The notes under the pieces are model-generated. The model did not search any database and had not been told where the DNA came from. It saw nothing but the letters and a program-made list of their open reading frames with translations. Made by a program: the position numbers and the translations under genes. Source: Opitutia bacterium (GTDB lineage: Bacteria > Verrucomicrobiota > Verrucomicrobiia > Opitutales > Opitutaceae). Taken from it: a stretch of 64,000 nucleotides of DNA. Numbering within the stretch: the stretch's first letter is position 1; every line of letters begins with the position of its first letter. Shown here piece by piece: positions 1 through 12,675 of this stretch. The stretch covers positions 1 through 64,000 of the forward strand of contig JACPPI010000017.1 in NCBI GenBank assembly GCA_016190985.1. The letters are read 5' to 3'.

Positions 1-424
1 GAAAAAGCTCATCGCCTCCAGCCCCACCGCCTGGGGCGAGACCGGCTATCGCATCCGCGACTCCACCTACACCCCCGGCCAGGATCTGCGCGGCCGGCTC
101 GGCGTGCTCGTCATCTCCGAGCGGCTCAAGCCCGCCAGCCTCCCCCTCAGCGTGCCGGGCGGCCGGCTCGCCGTCTTCGGCACCGCCGACCTCGTCACCA
201 ACAACCGCATCATCAACGGCGGCAACTTCCCCGTCTTCCTCAACACCGTCAGTTGGGCGGTCGAACGCGACACCCAACTGAACATCCCCGCCCGGCCCAT
301 CGAGCGTTTCCAACTTTCGCTCAGCCAGGAGGAACTCGGCCGCCTCCGCCTCGGTCTGTTCTTCATCGTGCCCGGCCTCGTCGCCCTGCTCGGCACCTTT
401 GTCTACTGGACCCGCCGCAATTAA
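1..424 (+). CDS. GldG-like ABC transporter auxiliary protein, C-terminal part (5' end outside window)
   Basis: Open from the left edge in frame 2 and ending in TAA at 422-424; about 140 residues are visible. The tail carries the pattern of the GldG / ABC-2 auxiliary family: a soluble domain with GGRLAVFGTADLVTN (checking of a protected variable region), then NTVSWAVERD, and a final membrane helix (LFFIVPGLVALLGTFVYW) ending in basic residues RRN. Such proteins work beside an ABC-2 permease and ATPase in the inner membrane; the substrate is unknown in most bacteria. The DUF4340 gene starts 15 bases later on the same strand, the usual gene order for this transporter type, so an operon is likely. 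The start and the ABC subunits lie to the left of the window. Confidence 0.75.
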   Translation, partial: KKLIASSPTAWGETGYRIRDSTYTPGQDLRGRLGVLVISERLKPASLPLSVPGGRLAVFGTADLVTNNRIINGGNFPVFLNTVSWAVERDTQLNIPARPIERFQLSLSQEELGRLRLGLFFIVPGLVALLGTFVYWTRRN

Positions 425-439
425 CCGCCCCCGCCCGCC

Positions 440-1978
440 ATGCGCTCCAAAGTCACCGTCGTCCTCCTTTTTCTCAACGTCGTCCTGTTCGCCTACATCT
501 GGTTTTACGACAAGCCGCGCATCGATGAGCTGAAGACCCTCGAGGCCCGCCGCCGCGTCTACGGCCCCGAGGTCGCCACCATCGAGGCCCTCACCCGCAC
601 CAATCGCGCCGGGGAGACCGTGAAGCTCGAAAAACGCGCCGACACCTGGTGGCTCACCGCCCCCCATGAGTGGCCCGCCGATCACAACGCCGTCGCCGGG
701 CTCACCAACACGCTCCAGCTCCTCGAACACGAGACCAGCTTCCCCGTCTCCGAGCTCGCCTCCAGCGGCCGCACCCTGGCCGACTACGGTCTGGCCGACC
801 CCGCCCTCATCCTCCAGTTCACCTCGGCCGGCAAACGCTACACGACGAAGATCGGCGACGTCACCGCCGTCGGCAACCGCCTCTACATCCTCGCGCCCGA
901 CGGCGCGCGCATCCATGTCGTCAACCGCAGCCTCATCGAAAGCATCGGCCTGCCGCTCGACACCCTGCGCGCTTCCACCATCTTCAGCGTGCCGGTGTTT
1001 GAGGTCCGCTCCCTCAACGTCCAGACCGCCGCCCCCGCCAACCTCAAAGTCCGGCTCCGGCGCGACGGCGCCGCCCGCTGGGCCTTCGAGGCGCCGATCA
1101 ACGCCCGCGCCAGCAAGAAGAGCGTCGAGGTCACCATCAACGCGGTCAACGCCCTCACCGCGAAAAATTTCCTCGAAGCCCGCGACAGCGACCTCGAACG
1201 CACCGGTCTCAATGCGCCCGCGCTCCGCGTCACGCTCGAGGGCAACGCCCGCCGCGAGACGCTGCTGCTCGGCCACCCTGTGAATCCGGCCGCTTTGCCC
1301 GGGAATCCGGCGGAGCGCGGAGTTCCCGGGACAAACACCGGGCCGGCCGCGGCCGGCAACGGTGCGTCCGAGACCGAGTATTACGCCAAGATCGAGGACA
1401 AGGCCGTCGTCTTCACCACCGTCGTCCCCCAGCCGCTGCTCGATGTGCTCCGCGCCGCGCAGGAGGAGCTGCGCGACACCCATGTCCTCGATTTCGACCC
1501 GGCCACCGTCACCGCCATCACCCTTGGCGCGCCCGGCCAGCCCGAGTTGAGCCTCCAAAAACTCGAGGAAGGTCCCGGCTGGCAGGCCGTCGTGCGCGTC
1601 AGCGGCTCGGCCCCCCAGACCATCGCGGCCGACCCCAAGGTCGTGGAGAACCTGTTGCAAAAGCTCACCGATCTCGCCGCCCGCGAGGCCCGGCCCGGAG
1701 CGCCCAAATTCCTCAGCGACGCCCCCTCCGCCAGCGACCTGGAAACCTGGGGCTTCAACCGGCCGGAGCGCGCGGTCACCCTGAATTTCAAAAACAGCAG
1801 CGGCCCGCTCAGCAAGGAACCCTCCTCGCTCACCCTGCAGGTCGGCGTCTCGCCCGACAAACCCGGCGAGGCCTTCGCCCGCGTGACCAACGCGCCCTTC
1901 GTCTACCAGATCCTGCCCGACCTGCTCGACGCCGCGCCCGTCGCGGCCCGGCATTACCGCGCTTGCTGGAGCAGGTGA
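440..1978 (+). CDS. DUF4340 domain protein, main part of a frameshifted gene
   Basis: Starts at ATG 440 with an N-terminal membrane anchor (VVLLFLNVVLFAYIWFY), followed by a long periplasmic region with repeated beta-rich modules typical of DUF4340 (for example LADYGLADPALILQFTSAGK and TGLNAPALRVTLEGNARRE). DUF4340 proteins accompany GldG-type ABC transporters, which matches the gene just upstream. The frame closes at 1976-1978 after ARHYRACWSR, but the following 420 bases in another frame continue a plausible DUF4340 C-terminus. One base appears to be missing near 1960. Residues about 287-309 are a GC-rich, Gly/Pro-rich insert that matches a dispersed repeat found elsewhere in the window. 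Family assignment is good; the precise role is unknown. Confidence 0.8.
   Translation: MRSKVTVVLLFLNVVLFAYIWFYDKPRIDELKTLEARRRVYGPEVATIEALTRTNRAGETVKLEKRADTWWLTAPHEWPADHNAVAGLTNTLQLLEHETSFPVSELASSGRTLADYGLADPALILQFTSAGKRYTTKIGDVTAVGNRLYILAPDGARIHVVNRSLIESIGLPLDTLRASTIFSVPVFEVRSLNVQTAAPANLKVRLRRDGAARWAFEAPINARASKKSVEVTINAVNALTAKNFLEARDSDLERTGLNAPALRVTLEGNARRETLLLGHPVNPAALPGNPAERGVPGTNTGPAAAGNGASETEYYAKIEDKAVVFTTVVPQPLLDVLRAAQEELRDTHVLDFDPATVTAITLGAPGQPELSLQKLEEGPGWQAVVRVSGSAPQTIAADPKVVENLLQKLTDLAAREARPGAPKFLSDAPSASDLETWGFNRPERAVTLNFKNSSGPLSKEPSSLTLQVGVSPDKPGEAFARVTNAPFVYQILPDLLDAAPVAARHYRACWSR
1298..1366 (+). repeat. Dispersed palindromic repeat inside the DUF4340 gene
   Basis: A segment with the words ccgggaatccggcgg, ggagttcccgggaca and aacaccgg is translated in frame as a Gly/Pro/Ala-rich insert. 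The same words recur in non-coding DNA at 53408-53460 and, in part, at 2275-2325. It is therefore a dispersed element and not family-conserved protein sequence. Confidence 0.7.
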
Positions 1979-2385
1979 CCCGGCTCCAGGCCAGGGCCTT
2001 CACCGCCGGCGTCTTCACCCCCGACCATGCCGAGACGCCCGCCGGCCCGCAGCCTTGGAAATACCAGTTGGAAGTCTCCGCCATCTATCCCGGCGGCGGC
2101 GGGGCCGCGCAGAATTCCACCCTGACCCTCTGGTTCACCGAGCGCCTCGGCGGCACCGTGATGTATGCCGGCACGGCGGATTTCGGCGGCGTGGTCTTCG
2201 AGGTCACCCAGCCGATGCTCGACGCGATCTTCGCGCTCACCTACTCCGAGAAACAGGATCCCGGCCCTTTGCCGGGCGACCGGCCCGGACAAACACCGGC
2301 CGGCCCGCAGGCCGGAACGGTGCCCGCCAAGGACGCGGCCCCGCCGGCGGAAACCCCCAAGACAGAGCCGCCCCCGAAACCGTAA
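1963..2385 (+). CDS. DUF4340 protein, C-terminal part displaced by a -1 frameshift
   Basis: This frame overlaps the end of the previous one by 16 bases and starts with TTG, with no ribosome binding site of its own. The translation (LLEQVTRLQARAFTAGVF, then LTLWFTERLGGTVMYAG and VVFEVTQPMLDAIF) reads as the missing C-terminal DUF4340 module. Re-reading C1960 (CAT TAC CGC, then CGC TTG CTG GAG) joins the two parts into HYRRLLEQV. It could be a true single-base deletion, a sequencing error or, less likely, programmed slippage. The last 45 residues are Pro-rich and derive partly from the same dispersed repeat seen at 1298-1366. Confidence 0.6.
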   Translation: MLEQVTRLQARAFTAGVFTPDHAETPAGPQPWKYQLEVSAIYPGGGGAAQNSTLTLWFTERLGGTVMYAGTADFGGVVFEVTQPMLDAIFALTYSEKQDPGPLPGDRPGQTPAGPQAGTVPAKDAAPPAETPKTEPPPKP

Positions 2386-2386
2386 C

Positions 2387-2569
2387 TGTAGCGGCGGTCT
2401 ATGACCGCCGGTCGTACGCGCATGCCCAAGCCACTCCTCAGCCCTCAAAGCAACACACCCCGACGCGGCGCGTCACTCCTCTCCTAGAGGGGATTTTCGC
2501 CACCGCGTGCCCTGGTCCCCTCTGGAGAGGGGTGCCCGGCAGGGCGGGGTGTGATAGACCGCCGCTACA
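2387..2569. repeat. Nested inverted-repeat element between DUF4340 and AsmA-like genes
   Basis: The outer arms are a perfect 16-bp inverted repeat, tgtagcggcggtctat at 2387-2402 and its complement at 2554-2569. Inside lies a second pair, cacaccccg near 2454 and cggggtgtg near 2545. Between them are two smaller hairpins of the cccctctggagagggg type. The element fills nearly the whole intergenic gap. No coding potential is apparent. Confidence 0.75.
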
Positions 2570-2578
2570 GCCCAGCTC

Positions 2579-5338
2579 ATGCCCGCCCAACAGAAAACCG
2601 TCCCGACCCTCCTGCGTTTCTGCGCGTCGTGCGGCGCCACCGTGGCGTGCTGGGCGGTGTGGCTCGTGCTCGGCGGCACGTTGATCGCGCTCATCTACAT
2701 CGCGACGGCCCGCGAGCTGCCCGTGCCCGACTTCATGCTCCGCCGGGCCGAGGCCGAACTGGCCAAGGCGGGCCTCACGCTCCGGTTCGGCCGCGCCCGC
2801 CTTGATCCCGCCGGCATCGTGCTGCTGGAGGACGTGCGGTTCCGCACCCGCTCCTTCGAGGAGCCGGTGCTCACCTGCCGGTTCCTCTACGTGCGCCGCG
2901 AGCTCTGGTCGGTGCTGGCGGGCCGCCCGGTGCCCGATGAAATCCGGCTGGAAGGAGCCGCGCTCCAGCTTCCCGCCATGCTCTCGCCCAGCGGCACCGT
3001 CGAGCCGCTGATGCATGACGTGGCGCTCGTCCTCCGGCACGAAGGCCAGCGCTGGCTGGTGGACCAGTTCACCGGCCGCGTGGGCCGGCTGACCGTCACC
3101 GCGCAGGGCGAAGTGACGCCGCCCTCCGCCCGCGTGCCCGGCGTCGCCGCGCTCACGCCCGACGAGATTGTCGGCCGCGCCCTGCAGATCGGCCGGCAGC
3201 TTGCGGTCAAGCTGCCGCTGCTCGAGGCCTTCGAGCAGCCGGCGCTGGCGATCCGCTTGGACAGCCCGCCCGAGACCGGCAATCACGCGCACCTGCTGCT
3301 CACCGCCGCCGGCGCGGACCGGCCCGGCGGCCTGCCCCTCACGCTGGGCCCGCTCGCGGCCAGCGGGACGCTCCGGCTCGACGGCGCGGGTTCGCGGCCG
3401 TTGCGCCTCCATGTGGCGGCCAGCCGCGCGAGCTACCAGGCGGACTACCGGGCCGAGGCGGTGCGCGCCATCTGCACCATCGACGTCCAGCCGGACAAGT
3501 TCACCGCCCGGCCGCGCGACGCGCAGATCGCGGCGGGCCGGCTGACCGCGCCCGATGTCGCCGTGCTCGGCCCCGTGCTTCACGCCGAGCTGGACCACTG
3601 GCCCGAGGTGCGGGCCACCGTGGCGGCGCAGCTCGACGGGGAATTCCTCGCCGCCGAGGTCGACGCCAAGTTGCTGGAGCAAAGCGCCCGCGTGCGCGCC
3701 GAGGGCCGCGTGTCGCCCGAGTTGATCGGCCGGGTGCTCACGCGCATCACGCCGCGCGCCGCGCCGTATTTCGTCTTCGGCGATCCGGTGTGGTTTCGCG
3801 CCACGGCCGAGCTGGACCCCGGCTGGAAATTCGCTCGGCTCAGCGGCCGCGTGGACGCGCGCCGGCTCGACTCCCGCAGCGTGAAGATCACGGCGGCCCG
3901 CGGCCGCATCGACATCGAGGGGATGAGTTTTCTCGCCTCCGACGCGCGCGTCGAGCTGGGGGATCAGTTCGCGACGGGCTCCTACTGGATGAATTTCCTG
4001 AGCAGCGACTACCGCATGCTGCTCGACGGGCGGCTGCGGCCGGTAGAGATCACCGGCTGGTTCCGCGGCGACTGGTGGCTGAATTTCTGGAACGCACGCT
4101 TCGCCTTCCCGGCCGCGCCGCCGGCGGCCAACGTCGAGGTGGCGGGCCGCTGGCGGGATCCGGCGCAGACGGTCTATTTCGGCCGGGCCGACGCGCGGGA
4201 CGCCACGGTGTGGGGCGGCGAGTTCGAGCGGGTGCAGGCGCTGATCTTTCTCCGGCCCAATTTCACCCACGGGCTGGCGCTCGCGGCCACGCGCGCCGGC
4301 GGTGCGCAGCAACTGACCGGCACCTTCCGGCGCGTGGCCGGGCCGGGAATGCCGGCCCTCGGCCGGTTCGAGTTTGATTTCGAATCCACCGCGGAGCCCG
4401 CCGTGCTGAACCGGATGCTCGAGGGCAAGCTGGCCGCCGTGCTGGACCTGCTGAAGTTCTCCACGCCGCCCCGGGTGCATGCGCAGGGCACGCTCGGAGC
4501 GGCGGCCGACTGCTCCTTCACCGGCACGGCGACCGGCGGACTGCATTTCCACGGGTTCCCGCTCGAATCGGCCCGCGTCAGCGGCGGGGTGACGGGCGAC
4601 GACGTGCGGCTCGACATGATCGAGTTCAGCGCGGCGGGCGGCAAGGGCTCGGGCAAGGCCGCGGTCCACGGCCCGGCGGATTACCGGCGGCTGGGCTTCG
4701 ACCTCTACGTCAACGGCGCGGACCTCGCGCGCAGCATCCGGGCGTTCCGGGAATATCAGGCCGGCCCGGGCGGGGGAAAAACCGCGGCGGCGGACAGCGA
4801 TTTCATGAAACGCGCCGAGGGCGGCCGGCTGGACCTCGGCCTGTCCGCCACCGGCCAGCCGGGCGACCTCGCGAGCTTCACGGGCAACGGCAACGCCGCG
4901 CTCACCGGCGCCGAGCTGGGCGAGATCCACCTCTTCGGCCTGCTCTCCCAGGTGCTCAGCGGCCTGTCGCTGAAATTTTCCTCCCTGAAGCTGGATGCGG
5001 CGCACACCTCCTTCCGCCTCGAGCAGGGCCGGCTGCTTTTCCCCGACCTGAAGATCAACGGACCCAGCGCGGTCATCGACGCGCGGGGCAATTTCACCTT
5101 CGCGACTCAGGCGCTCGATTTCACGGCGCGGTTCAAGCCCTACGAGGACAACCTCAATCTGCTCACCGCCGTCGTCGGCATAGTCCTGAACCCGCTCACC
5201 AGCATCCTCGAGCTCAAGCTCAGCGGCCCGATCGCCAACCCCGAGTGGTCCGTCGTCGTCAGCGGCTCACGCTCCCACCCGGAAGCACCGGCCACGCCCG
5301 CCGCCGAGGCGCCGAAGCCGGCGCCCCCAAAGAATTAG
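2579..5338 (+). CDS. AsmA/TamB-like envelope protein
   Basis: This 919-residue protein has one N-terminal membrane helix (about residues 22-45, WAVWLVLGGTLIALIYIAT), then a very long periplasmic beta-rich region opening with MLRRAEAELAKAGLTLRFGR. That start is the hallmark of AsmA-like and DUF3971-type proteins: short amphipathic segment, then lipid-groove-like beta repeats. The C-terminal third contains the AsmA-like pattern LFGLLSQVLSGLSLKFSSLKLD, followed by ALDFTARFKPYEDNLNLLT and a disordered Pro/Ala tail. Family members bridge inner and outer membranes and move phospholipids or assist outer-membrane assembly. It starts after a repeat element, so it may be transcribed on its own. The specific subfamily cannot be decided from sequence reading alone. 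Confidence 0.75.
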   Translation: MPAQQKTVPTLLRFCASCGATVACWAVWLVLGGTLIALIYIATARELPVPDFMLRRAEAELAKAGLTLRFGRARLDPAGIVLLEDVRFRTRSFEEPVLTCRFLYVRRELWSVLAGRPVPDEIRLEGAALQLPAMLSPSGTVEPLMHDVALVLRHEGQRWLVDQFTGRVGRLTVTAQGEVTPPSARVPGVAALTPDEIVGRALQIGRQLAVKLPLLEAFEQPALAIRLDSPPETGNHAHLLLTAAGADRPGGLPLTLGPLAASGTLRLDGAGSRPLRLHVAASRASYQADYRAEAVRAICTIDVQPDKFTARPRDAQIAAGRLTAPDVAVLGPVLHAELDHWPEVRATVAAQLDGEFLAAEVDAKLLEQSARVRAEGRVSPELIGRVLTRITPRAAPYFVFGDPVWFRATAELDPGWKFARLSGRVDARRLDSRSVKITAARGRIDIEGMSFLASDARVELGDQFATGSYWMNFLSSDYRMLLDGRLRPVEITGWFRGDWWLNFWNARFAFPAAPPAANVEVAGRWRDPAQTVYFGRADARDATVWGGEFERVQALIFLRPNFTHGLALAATRAGGAQQLTGTFRRVAGPGMPALGRFEFDFESTAEPAVLNRMLEGKLAAVLDLLKFSTPPRVHAQGTLGAAADCSFTGTATGGLHFHGFPLESARVSGGVTGDDVRLDMIEFSAAGGKGSGKAAVHGPADYRRLGFDLYVNGADLARSIRAFREYQAGPGGGKTAAADSDFMKRAEGGRLDLGLSATGQPGDLASFTGNGNAALTGAELGEIHLFGLLSQVLSGLSLKFSSLKLDAAHTSFRLEQGRLLFPDLKINGPSAVIDARGNFTFATQALDFTARFKPYEDNLNLLTAVVGIVLNPLTSILELKLSGPIANPEWSVVVSGSRSHPEAPATPAAEAPKPAPPKN

Positions 5339-5766
5339 CACCACTACGTTGCGTAGCTGCTTTCCCGAGCGACACACCCCGCCCGGCGGGCACCCCGCTG
5401 GAGCCGGAACGATGCAGTAGAAACTGTGGGAGCGAGCTTGCTCGCGACGCAGGGCGCACTCTGTCGCGAGCAAGCTCGCTCCCACGGCCCAGCCATCGAA
5501 AGGTGGTCGCCGGTTTCCACACCGGCGACCGGCCTTCGCCAAGGCTATGGCCCGCAGGCAGGCGTCGGTATGGAAACCGACGCCCACCTACTGCATCGTT
5601 CCGGCTTGAGAGAGGTGGCGCGCAGCGCCGGGGTGTGTTGGAACTTAACGGAGCAGTGGCAGGCCGGGTTGGCTGGCGGCCCCGGATCTCCCGCCGGCGC
5701 CGGGTGAAACCCCCAAAAGCATTGCCAGTTGAAAAGGCTCACCCATAACTGGCATGGCCACCACAA
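5339..5766. repeat. 428-bp gene-free stretch made of nested palindromic repeats, including a REP-like hairpin
   Basis: A perfect 23-bp inverted pair lies at 5426-5448 and 5463-5485 and opens with GTGGGAGC followed by a GAGCTTGCTC core. It is enclosed by larger imperfect arms at about 5371-5420 and 5588-5639, which share ccggaacgatgcagtag and its complement and end in acacacccc / ggggtgtgt. Further small hairpins (ggtcgccgg...ccggcgacc) lie between. No gene, promoter or terminator with a T-run is visible. Confidence 0.8.
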
Positions 5767-9714
<3,948 letters not shown>

Positions 9715-9817
9715 GCCAGCCCGCCGCCGCGACGCCTCACAAACCATGCGGGGTTGGGGACACGGAGCGGAGCGTTTTTTGGTTTTCACAGCCGGCCGGA
9801 TCACGCACGCTGTCCCT

Positions 9818-11236
9818 ATGCAAATCCTACCCCGGTCGTCTGCTTGCCGCGCCGTAGCCGATCGGCGTAGGCGGGTCCTCGGTCTTCCCTGTCCTCCGCA
9901 GCCTTGGCGAAGGAGGATGTGCGCTGTCCTCTGCTGCGCCGCCTTGGCGGCGCAGGTCCACGCCAAGATCACCGCGCTCGTCGGCGGCCGCCTGATCGAC
10001 GGCTGGGGCGGCGCCCCGGTCAACAACAGCGTCATCCTCCTCGACGGCGAGCGCGTCAAGGCCGTCGGCACCGTCGACTCGCTGCCCGTGCCCGCCGGTG
10101 CCGAGGTCGTCGACTGCCGCGGCATGTCGCTCCTCCCGGGCCTCTGGGAGTGCCACGCCCACACCATGCTGCTCGGCCACTCCGACTACACGCATTGGGA
10201 CAAGACCTACCCGGCCCGCTTCGAGAAGGAGATCATGCCCGCCGCCGCGCACCAGCTGCTCAATGCCGGCGTGACGAGCGCCATCGACCTCGGCGCGCCG
10301 CTCGCCGCCAGCATCAACCTCCGCACCCGCATCGCCCGGGGCGAGATTCCCGGCCCGACCCTCTACATGTCCGGCCCTTTCCTCCAGCACGAGCCCTACC
10401 CCGGCACCGAGGATTTCCGCTGGGGCGTCAAGGGCGCCGACGATGCCCGCGCCAAGGTCAGGCAGCTCGCCGACGCCGGCGTCAACGTCATCAAGCTCAT
10501 CGACCAGGACCAGATGACCGGCGAGGAGATCGAGGCCGTCGTCACCGAGGCCCACGCGCGCAAGCTCCCCGTCATCGCCCACGCCCACCGCCCCGACGAG
10601 ATCCGCCTCGGCCTCAAGCATGGCGTCGACCGCTTCGAGCACACCGGCCTCGCCACCGCTCCCGAGTATCCGTCCGATGTCATCGCCGCGCTCAAGGAGC
10701 GCACCGCCAAGATGTCCCTCGGGCCGCTCTACTGGTGCCCGACCATCGAGGGCTTCTTCAACTACGAATACAACGTCGCCAACCCGATGCACATCGAGGA
10801 CACCGGCTGGCAGCTCGACGTTCCCGCCGACATCGTCGCCGACATCAAGTCCTCGCTGAAAAACCCCGGCTGGCTCGCCTACTACCAGATCACGCCGCTG
10901 CGCGCCAAGACCAGCGCCGCCAAGTTCAAGCAGCTGCAGGAGGCCGGCCTCGTCCTCCTCATCGGCACCGATTCCGGCATCCCGATGAAATTCCACAACC
11001 AGTCCACCTGGCGGGAAATGGACATCTGGGTCAACAAGCTCGGCGTCGACCCGATGACCACGATCCGCGCCGCCACCTACTGGCCCGCCGTCTCGATGAA
11101 GGTCGACGCCGACTACGGCACGATCCAGGCCGGCAAGTTCGCCGACATCATCGCGGTCAAGGGCGACGTCCTCCGCTACATCAGCCTCCTCCAGCGCGTG
11201 GACCTCGTCATCAAGCACGGCCAGCGCGTGAAATGA
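9818..11236 (+). CDS. Secreted metal-dependent amidohydrolase
   Basis: From KITALVGGRLIDGWGG onward this is a standard imidazolonepropionase-like amidohydrolase. It has the metal-binding HAH in LWECHAHTM, a Lys in NVIKLID, His pairs in VIAHAHRP, VDRFEHTG, and the metal Asp in LLIGTDSGIP. The C-terminus closes the small beta domain with GKFADIIAVKGD. The export signal is odd: an h-region CAVLCCAALAAQVHA is preceded by a long Arg-rich stretch that coincides with repeat-like DNA (ggcgaaggagga near 9911). ATG 9818 is chosen because the leader then begins directly before this insert; ATG 9746 and 9917 are alternatives. Members hydrolyse peptides such as Xaa-Pro or cyclic amides; the substrate is not known here. 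Confidence 0.85.
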   Translation: MQILPRSSACRAVADRRRRVLGLPCPPQPWRRRMCAVLCCAALAAQVHAKITALVGGRLIDGWGGAPVNNSVILLDGERVKAVGTVDSLPVPAGAEVVDCRGMSLLPGLWECHAHTMLLGHSDYTHWDKTYPARFEKEIMPAAAHQLLNAGVTSAIDLGAPLAASINLRTRIARGEIPGPTLYMSGPFLQHEPYPGTEDFRWGVKGADDARAKVRQLADAGVNVIKLIDQDQMTGEEIEAVVTEAHARKLPVIAHAHRPDEIRLGLKHGVDRFEHTGLATAPEYPSDVIAALKERTAKMSLGPLYWCPTIEGFFNYEYNVANPMHIEDTGWQLDVPADIVADIKSSLKNPGWLAYYQITPLRAKTSAAKFKQLQEAGLVLLIGTDSGIPMKFHNQSTWREMDIWVNKLGVDPMTTIRAATYWPAVSMKVDADYGTIQAGKFADIIAVKGDVLRYISLLQRVDLVIKHGQRVK

Positions 11237-11262
11237 GGTAGGGCGAGTCGTCCCGGCGAGCC

Positions 11263-11327
11263 GGGTGGAACGCGCTGACCTCAGCGCGTTGCCCGCGAAG
11301 CGTGCTGGGGTCAGCCCGCTCCACCTA
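11263..11327. repeat. REP-like hairpin overlapping the end of the sulfatase-like gene
   Basis: The ends gggtggaacgcgctgacc and ggtcagcccgctccacc pair across the element. The related element at 29722-29792 shares the gggtgga...tccaccc ends. The stop codon of the neighbouring minus-strand gene (complement of cta, 11325-11327) lies in its right edge. Confidence 0.65.
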
Positions 11328-12662
11328 CAGCAACGCCATCAATTCTCTCATCTCCGTCTGCCGCCCCGGTTCGTTCGCGAGGTTTCTCATTTCCAGCGGG
11401 TCGCGCTCCAAGTCGAAATAAAGCCAAGGCCGCAGGCCTTGTCCTGAGCCCCGGGCGGGCGAAGGACCCAGCTCATTTGGTTCGTCCGCCTTGAGCACCA
11501 GCTTGTGCTTCGCCGAGCGGAAGCCCCGCCACGCCACCGGACACTGCAGCGCGATCTCCGTCGCTGCCGGCATCGAGATGAGCGCGCTGTCCCGCTTGCA
11601 ACGCCACTCCTTCCCCTCGGCCCACGCCACCGCCATGTGCGGCAGATCGACCAAGCTGACGGGACTGTCGTCTTTCCGCCCTCTGTTCTCTGTCTTCCGT
11701 CCTCTGATCAACAAGGGCGCCCTTATTGATTCCTCATAGGGCCAGGCTTTGCGAAATAAACCGTGGGAACCATGCATGTCCCCATGCACCGAGGTGAACA
11801 CGACGATCGTCTCGGCCAGATCCACCTCGCTCAGCAGTTTCCCGATGGACCGGTCGGTCGCCTCGATATGGGCGTAATATCCCGCCAGCTCCTCTCGCGC
11901 TTGCTTCTCAACGTCGCCGCCCGCCGGCACATTGGCCCGCAGTTTCAATTCACCCGGCTTTACCTCGGCCACATGCGGGGTCGGAGCATGATACGGCGGG
12001 TGTGGCGCCTCAAGGCTCACGACGCAAAACTGTGGGAGCGTGCTTGCACGCGACAACCACTCCGCCGCCCGTTGCACCAAAATGTCGGCCTGGTAGCCCT
12101 TGAAATGTTTAGGCTGCGGCAGCCGCGTGCCATGCAGCCATGGGTCGTTGAGCAGGAAGCCGCTCTCGAACCCCTCCCACAGCTCGAAGCCACCGCGACG
12201 CTCCAGCGGCACGATCTGCTTCGCATGCGCCTCGCCGACGAACGGAGCTGTGCGGTCGCGCTCGGCCAGGTGCCACTTGCCAAACCACGCCGTCGCATAG
12301 CCGCGATCCTTCAGCGCATGCGCCACCGTCCTGCCCAACTGGAGCTGCGGCGACCTCGCCGCAGACTGACCGCCGGCCTTTTCGGGGGCCAGCGAGCTCG
12401 CTCGCGCCCGCTTCCCCTCATCATAAATCGGCAGCGCATCCCAATATCCCTTCACGCCGTTGTCCGGACAAAGCTTGCCCGTGAGCAATGCCGCCCGCGC
12501 CTGCGGCCCGAGCGGATGCGGCGTGACCGCCTGCGTGTAATTGACCGCCTCGCTTGCCAGCCCGTCCAGCCACGGCGTCCGTGCATTGGTGTCGCCGGCA
12601 TACCCCGTCGCCTGCCCCCGCCATTGGGTGGTGACGATCCAGAGGATGTTGGGCTGGCTCAC
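11325..12662 (-). CDS. Sulfatase-family protein lacking catalytic residues (pseudo-sulfatase)
   Basis: The 445-residue protein has the sulfatase fold signature: NILWIV start, ARAALLTGKLCPDNGV, KWHLAERDR, SLEAPHPPYH, and HGDMHGSHGLFRKAWPYEES. Three key positions are changed. The metal Asp after the first strand is Thr (VTTQWR, T12). The formylglycine Cys/Ser of CxPxR is Gly (GPQAR, G52). The Asp of the DHG metal motif is Val (TSVHGD, V292). It should therefore not hydrolyse sulfate esters. No signal peptide is visible. Residues about 84-100, 204-211 and a stretch near the C-terminus look repeat-derived. It may be decaying or may have a binding role. It stands alone on its strand. Confidence 0.85.
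   Translation of the reverse strand: MSQPNILWIVTTQWRGQATGYAGDTNARTPWLDGLASEAVNYTQAVTPHPLGPQARAALLTGKLCPDNGVKGYWDALPIYDEGKRARASSLAPEKAGGQSAARSPQLQLGRTVAHALKDRGYATAWFGKWHLAERDRTAPFVGEAHAKQIVPLERRGGFELWEGFESGFLLNDPWLHGTRLPQPKHFKGYQADILVQRAAEWLSRASTLPQFCVVSLEAPHPPYHAPTPHVAEVKPGELKLRANVPAGGDVEKQAREELAGYYAHIEATDRSIGKLLSEVDLAETIVVFTSVHGDMHGSHGLFRKAWPYEESIRAPLLIRGRKTENRGRKDDSPVSLVDLPHMAVAWAEGKEWRCKRDSALISMPAATEIALQCPVAWRGFRSAKHKLVLKADEPNELGPSPARGSGQGLRPWLYFDLERDPLEMRNLANEPGRQTEMRELMALL
12032..12054. repeat. REP-like unit inside the sulfatase-like gene
   Basis: The unit begins GTGGGAGC, then has the palindromic core CGTGCTTGCACG and ends GCGAC, the same head and architecture as the units at 5426 and 22307. 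Read on the minus strand it encodes SRASTLPQ between AEWL and FCVVSLEAPHPPY, so it is translated in frame. Confidence 0.75.
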
Positions 12663-12675
12663 GTTTGTGAAACGA

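Noticed and set aside
2438-5005. Long antisense open frame of 855 codons opposite the AsmA-like gene
   Set aside because: His/Arg/Gly/Glu-rich composition without any domain, lying exactly opposite a well-supported gene. It is a by-product of high GC at third positions. Similar long shadows opposite the sensor kinase (6244-10167), metH (40816-43563), the adenylate cyclase (25662-29720) and nrdA (59736-63023) were rejected for the same reason.
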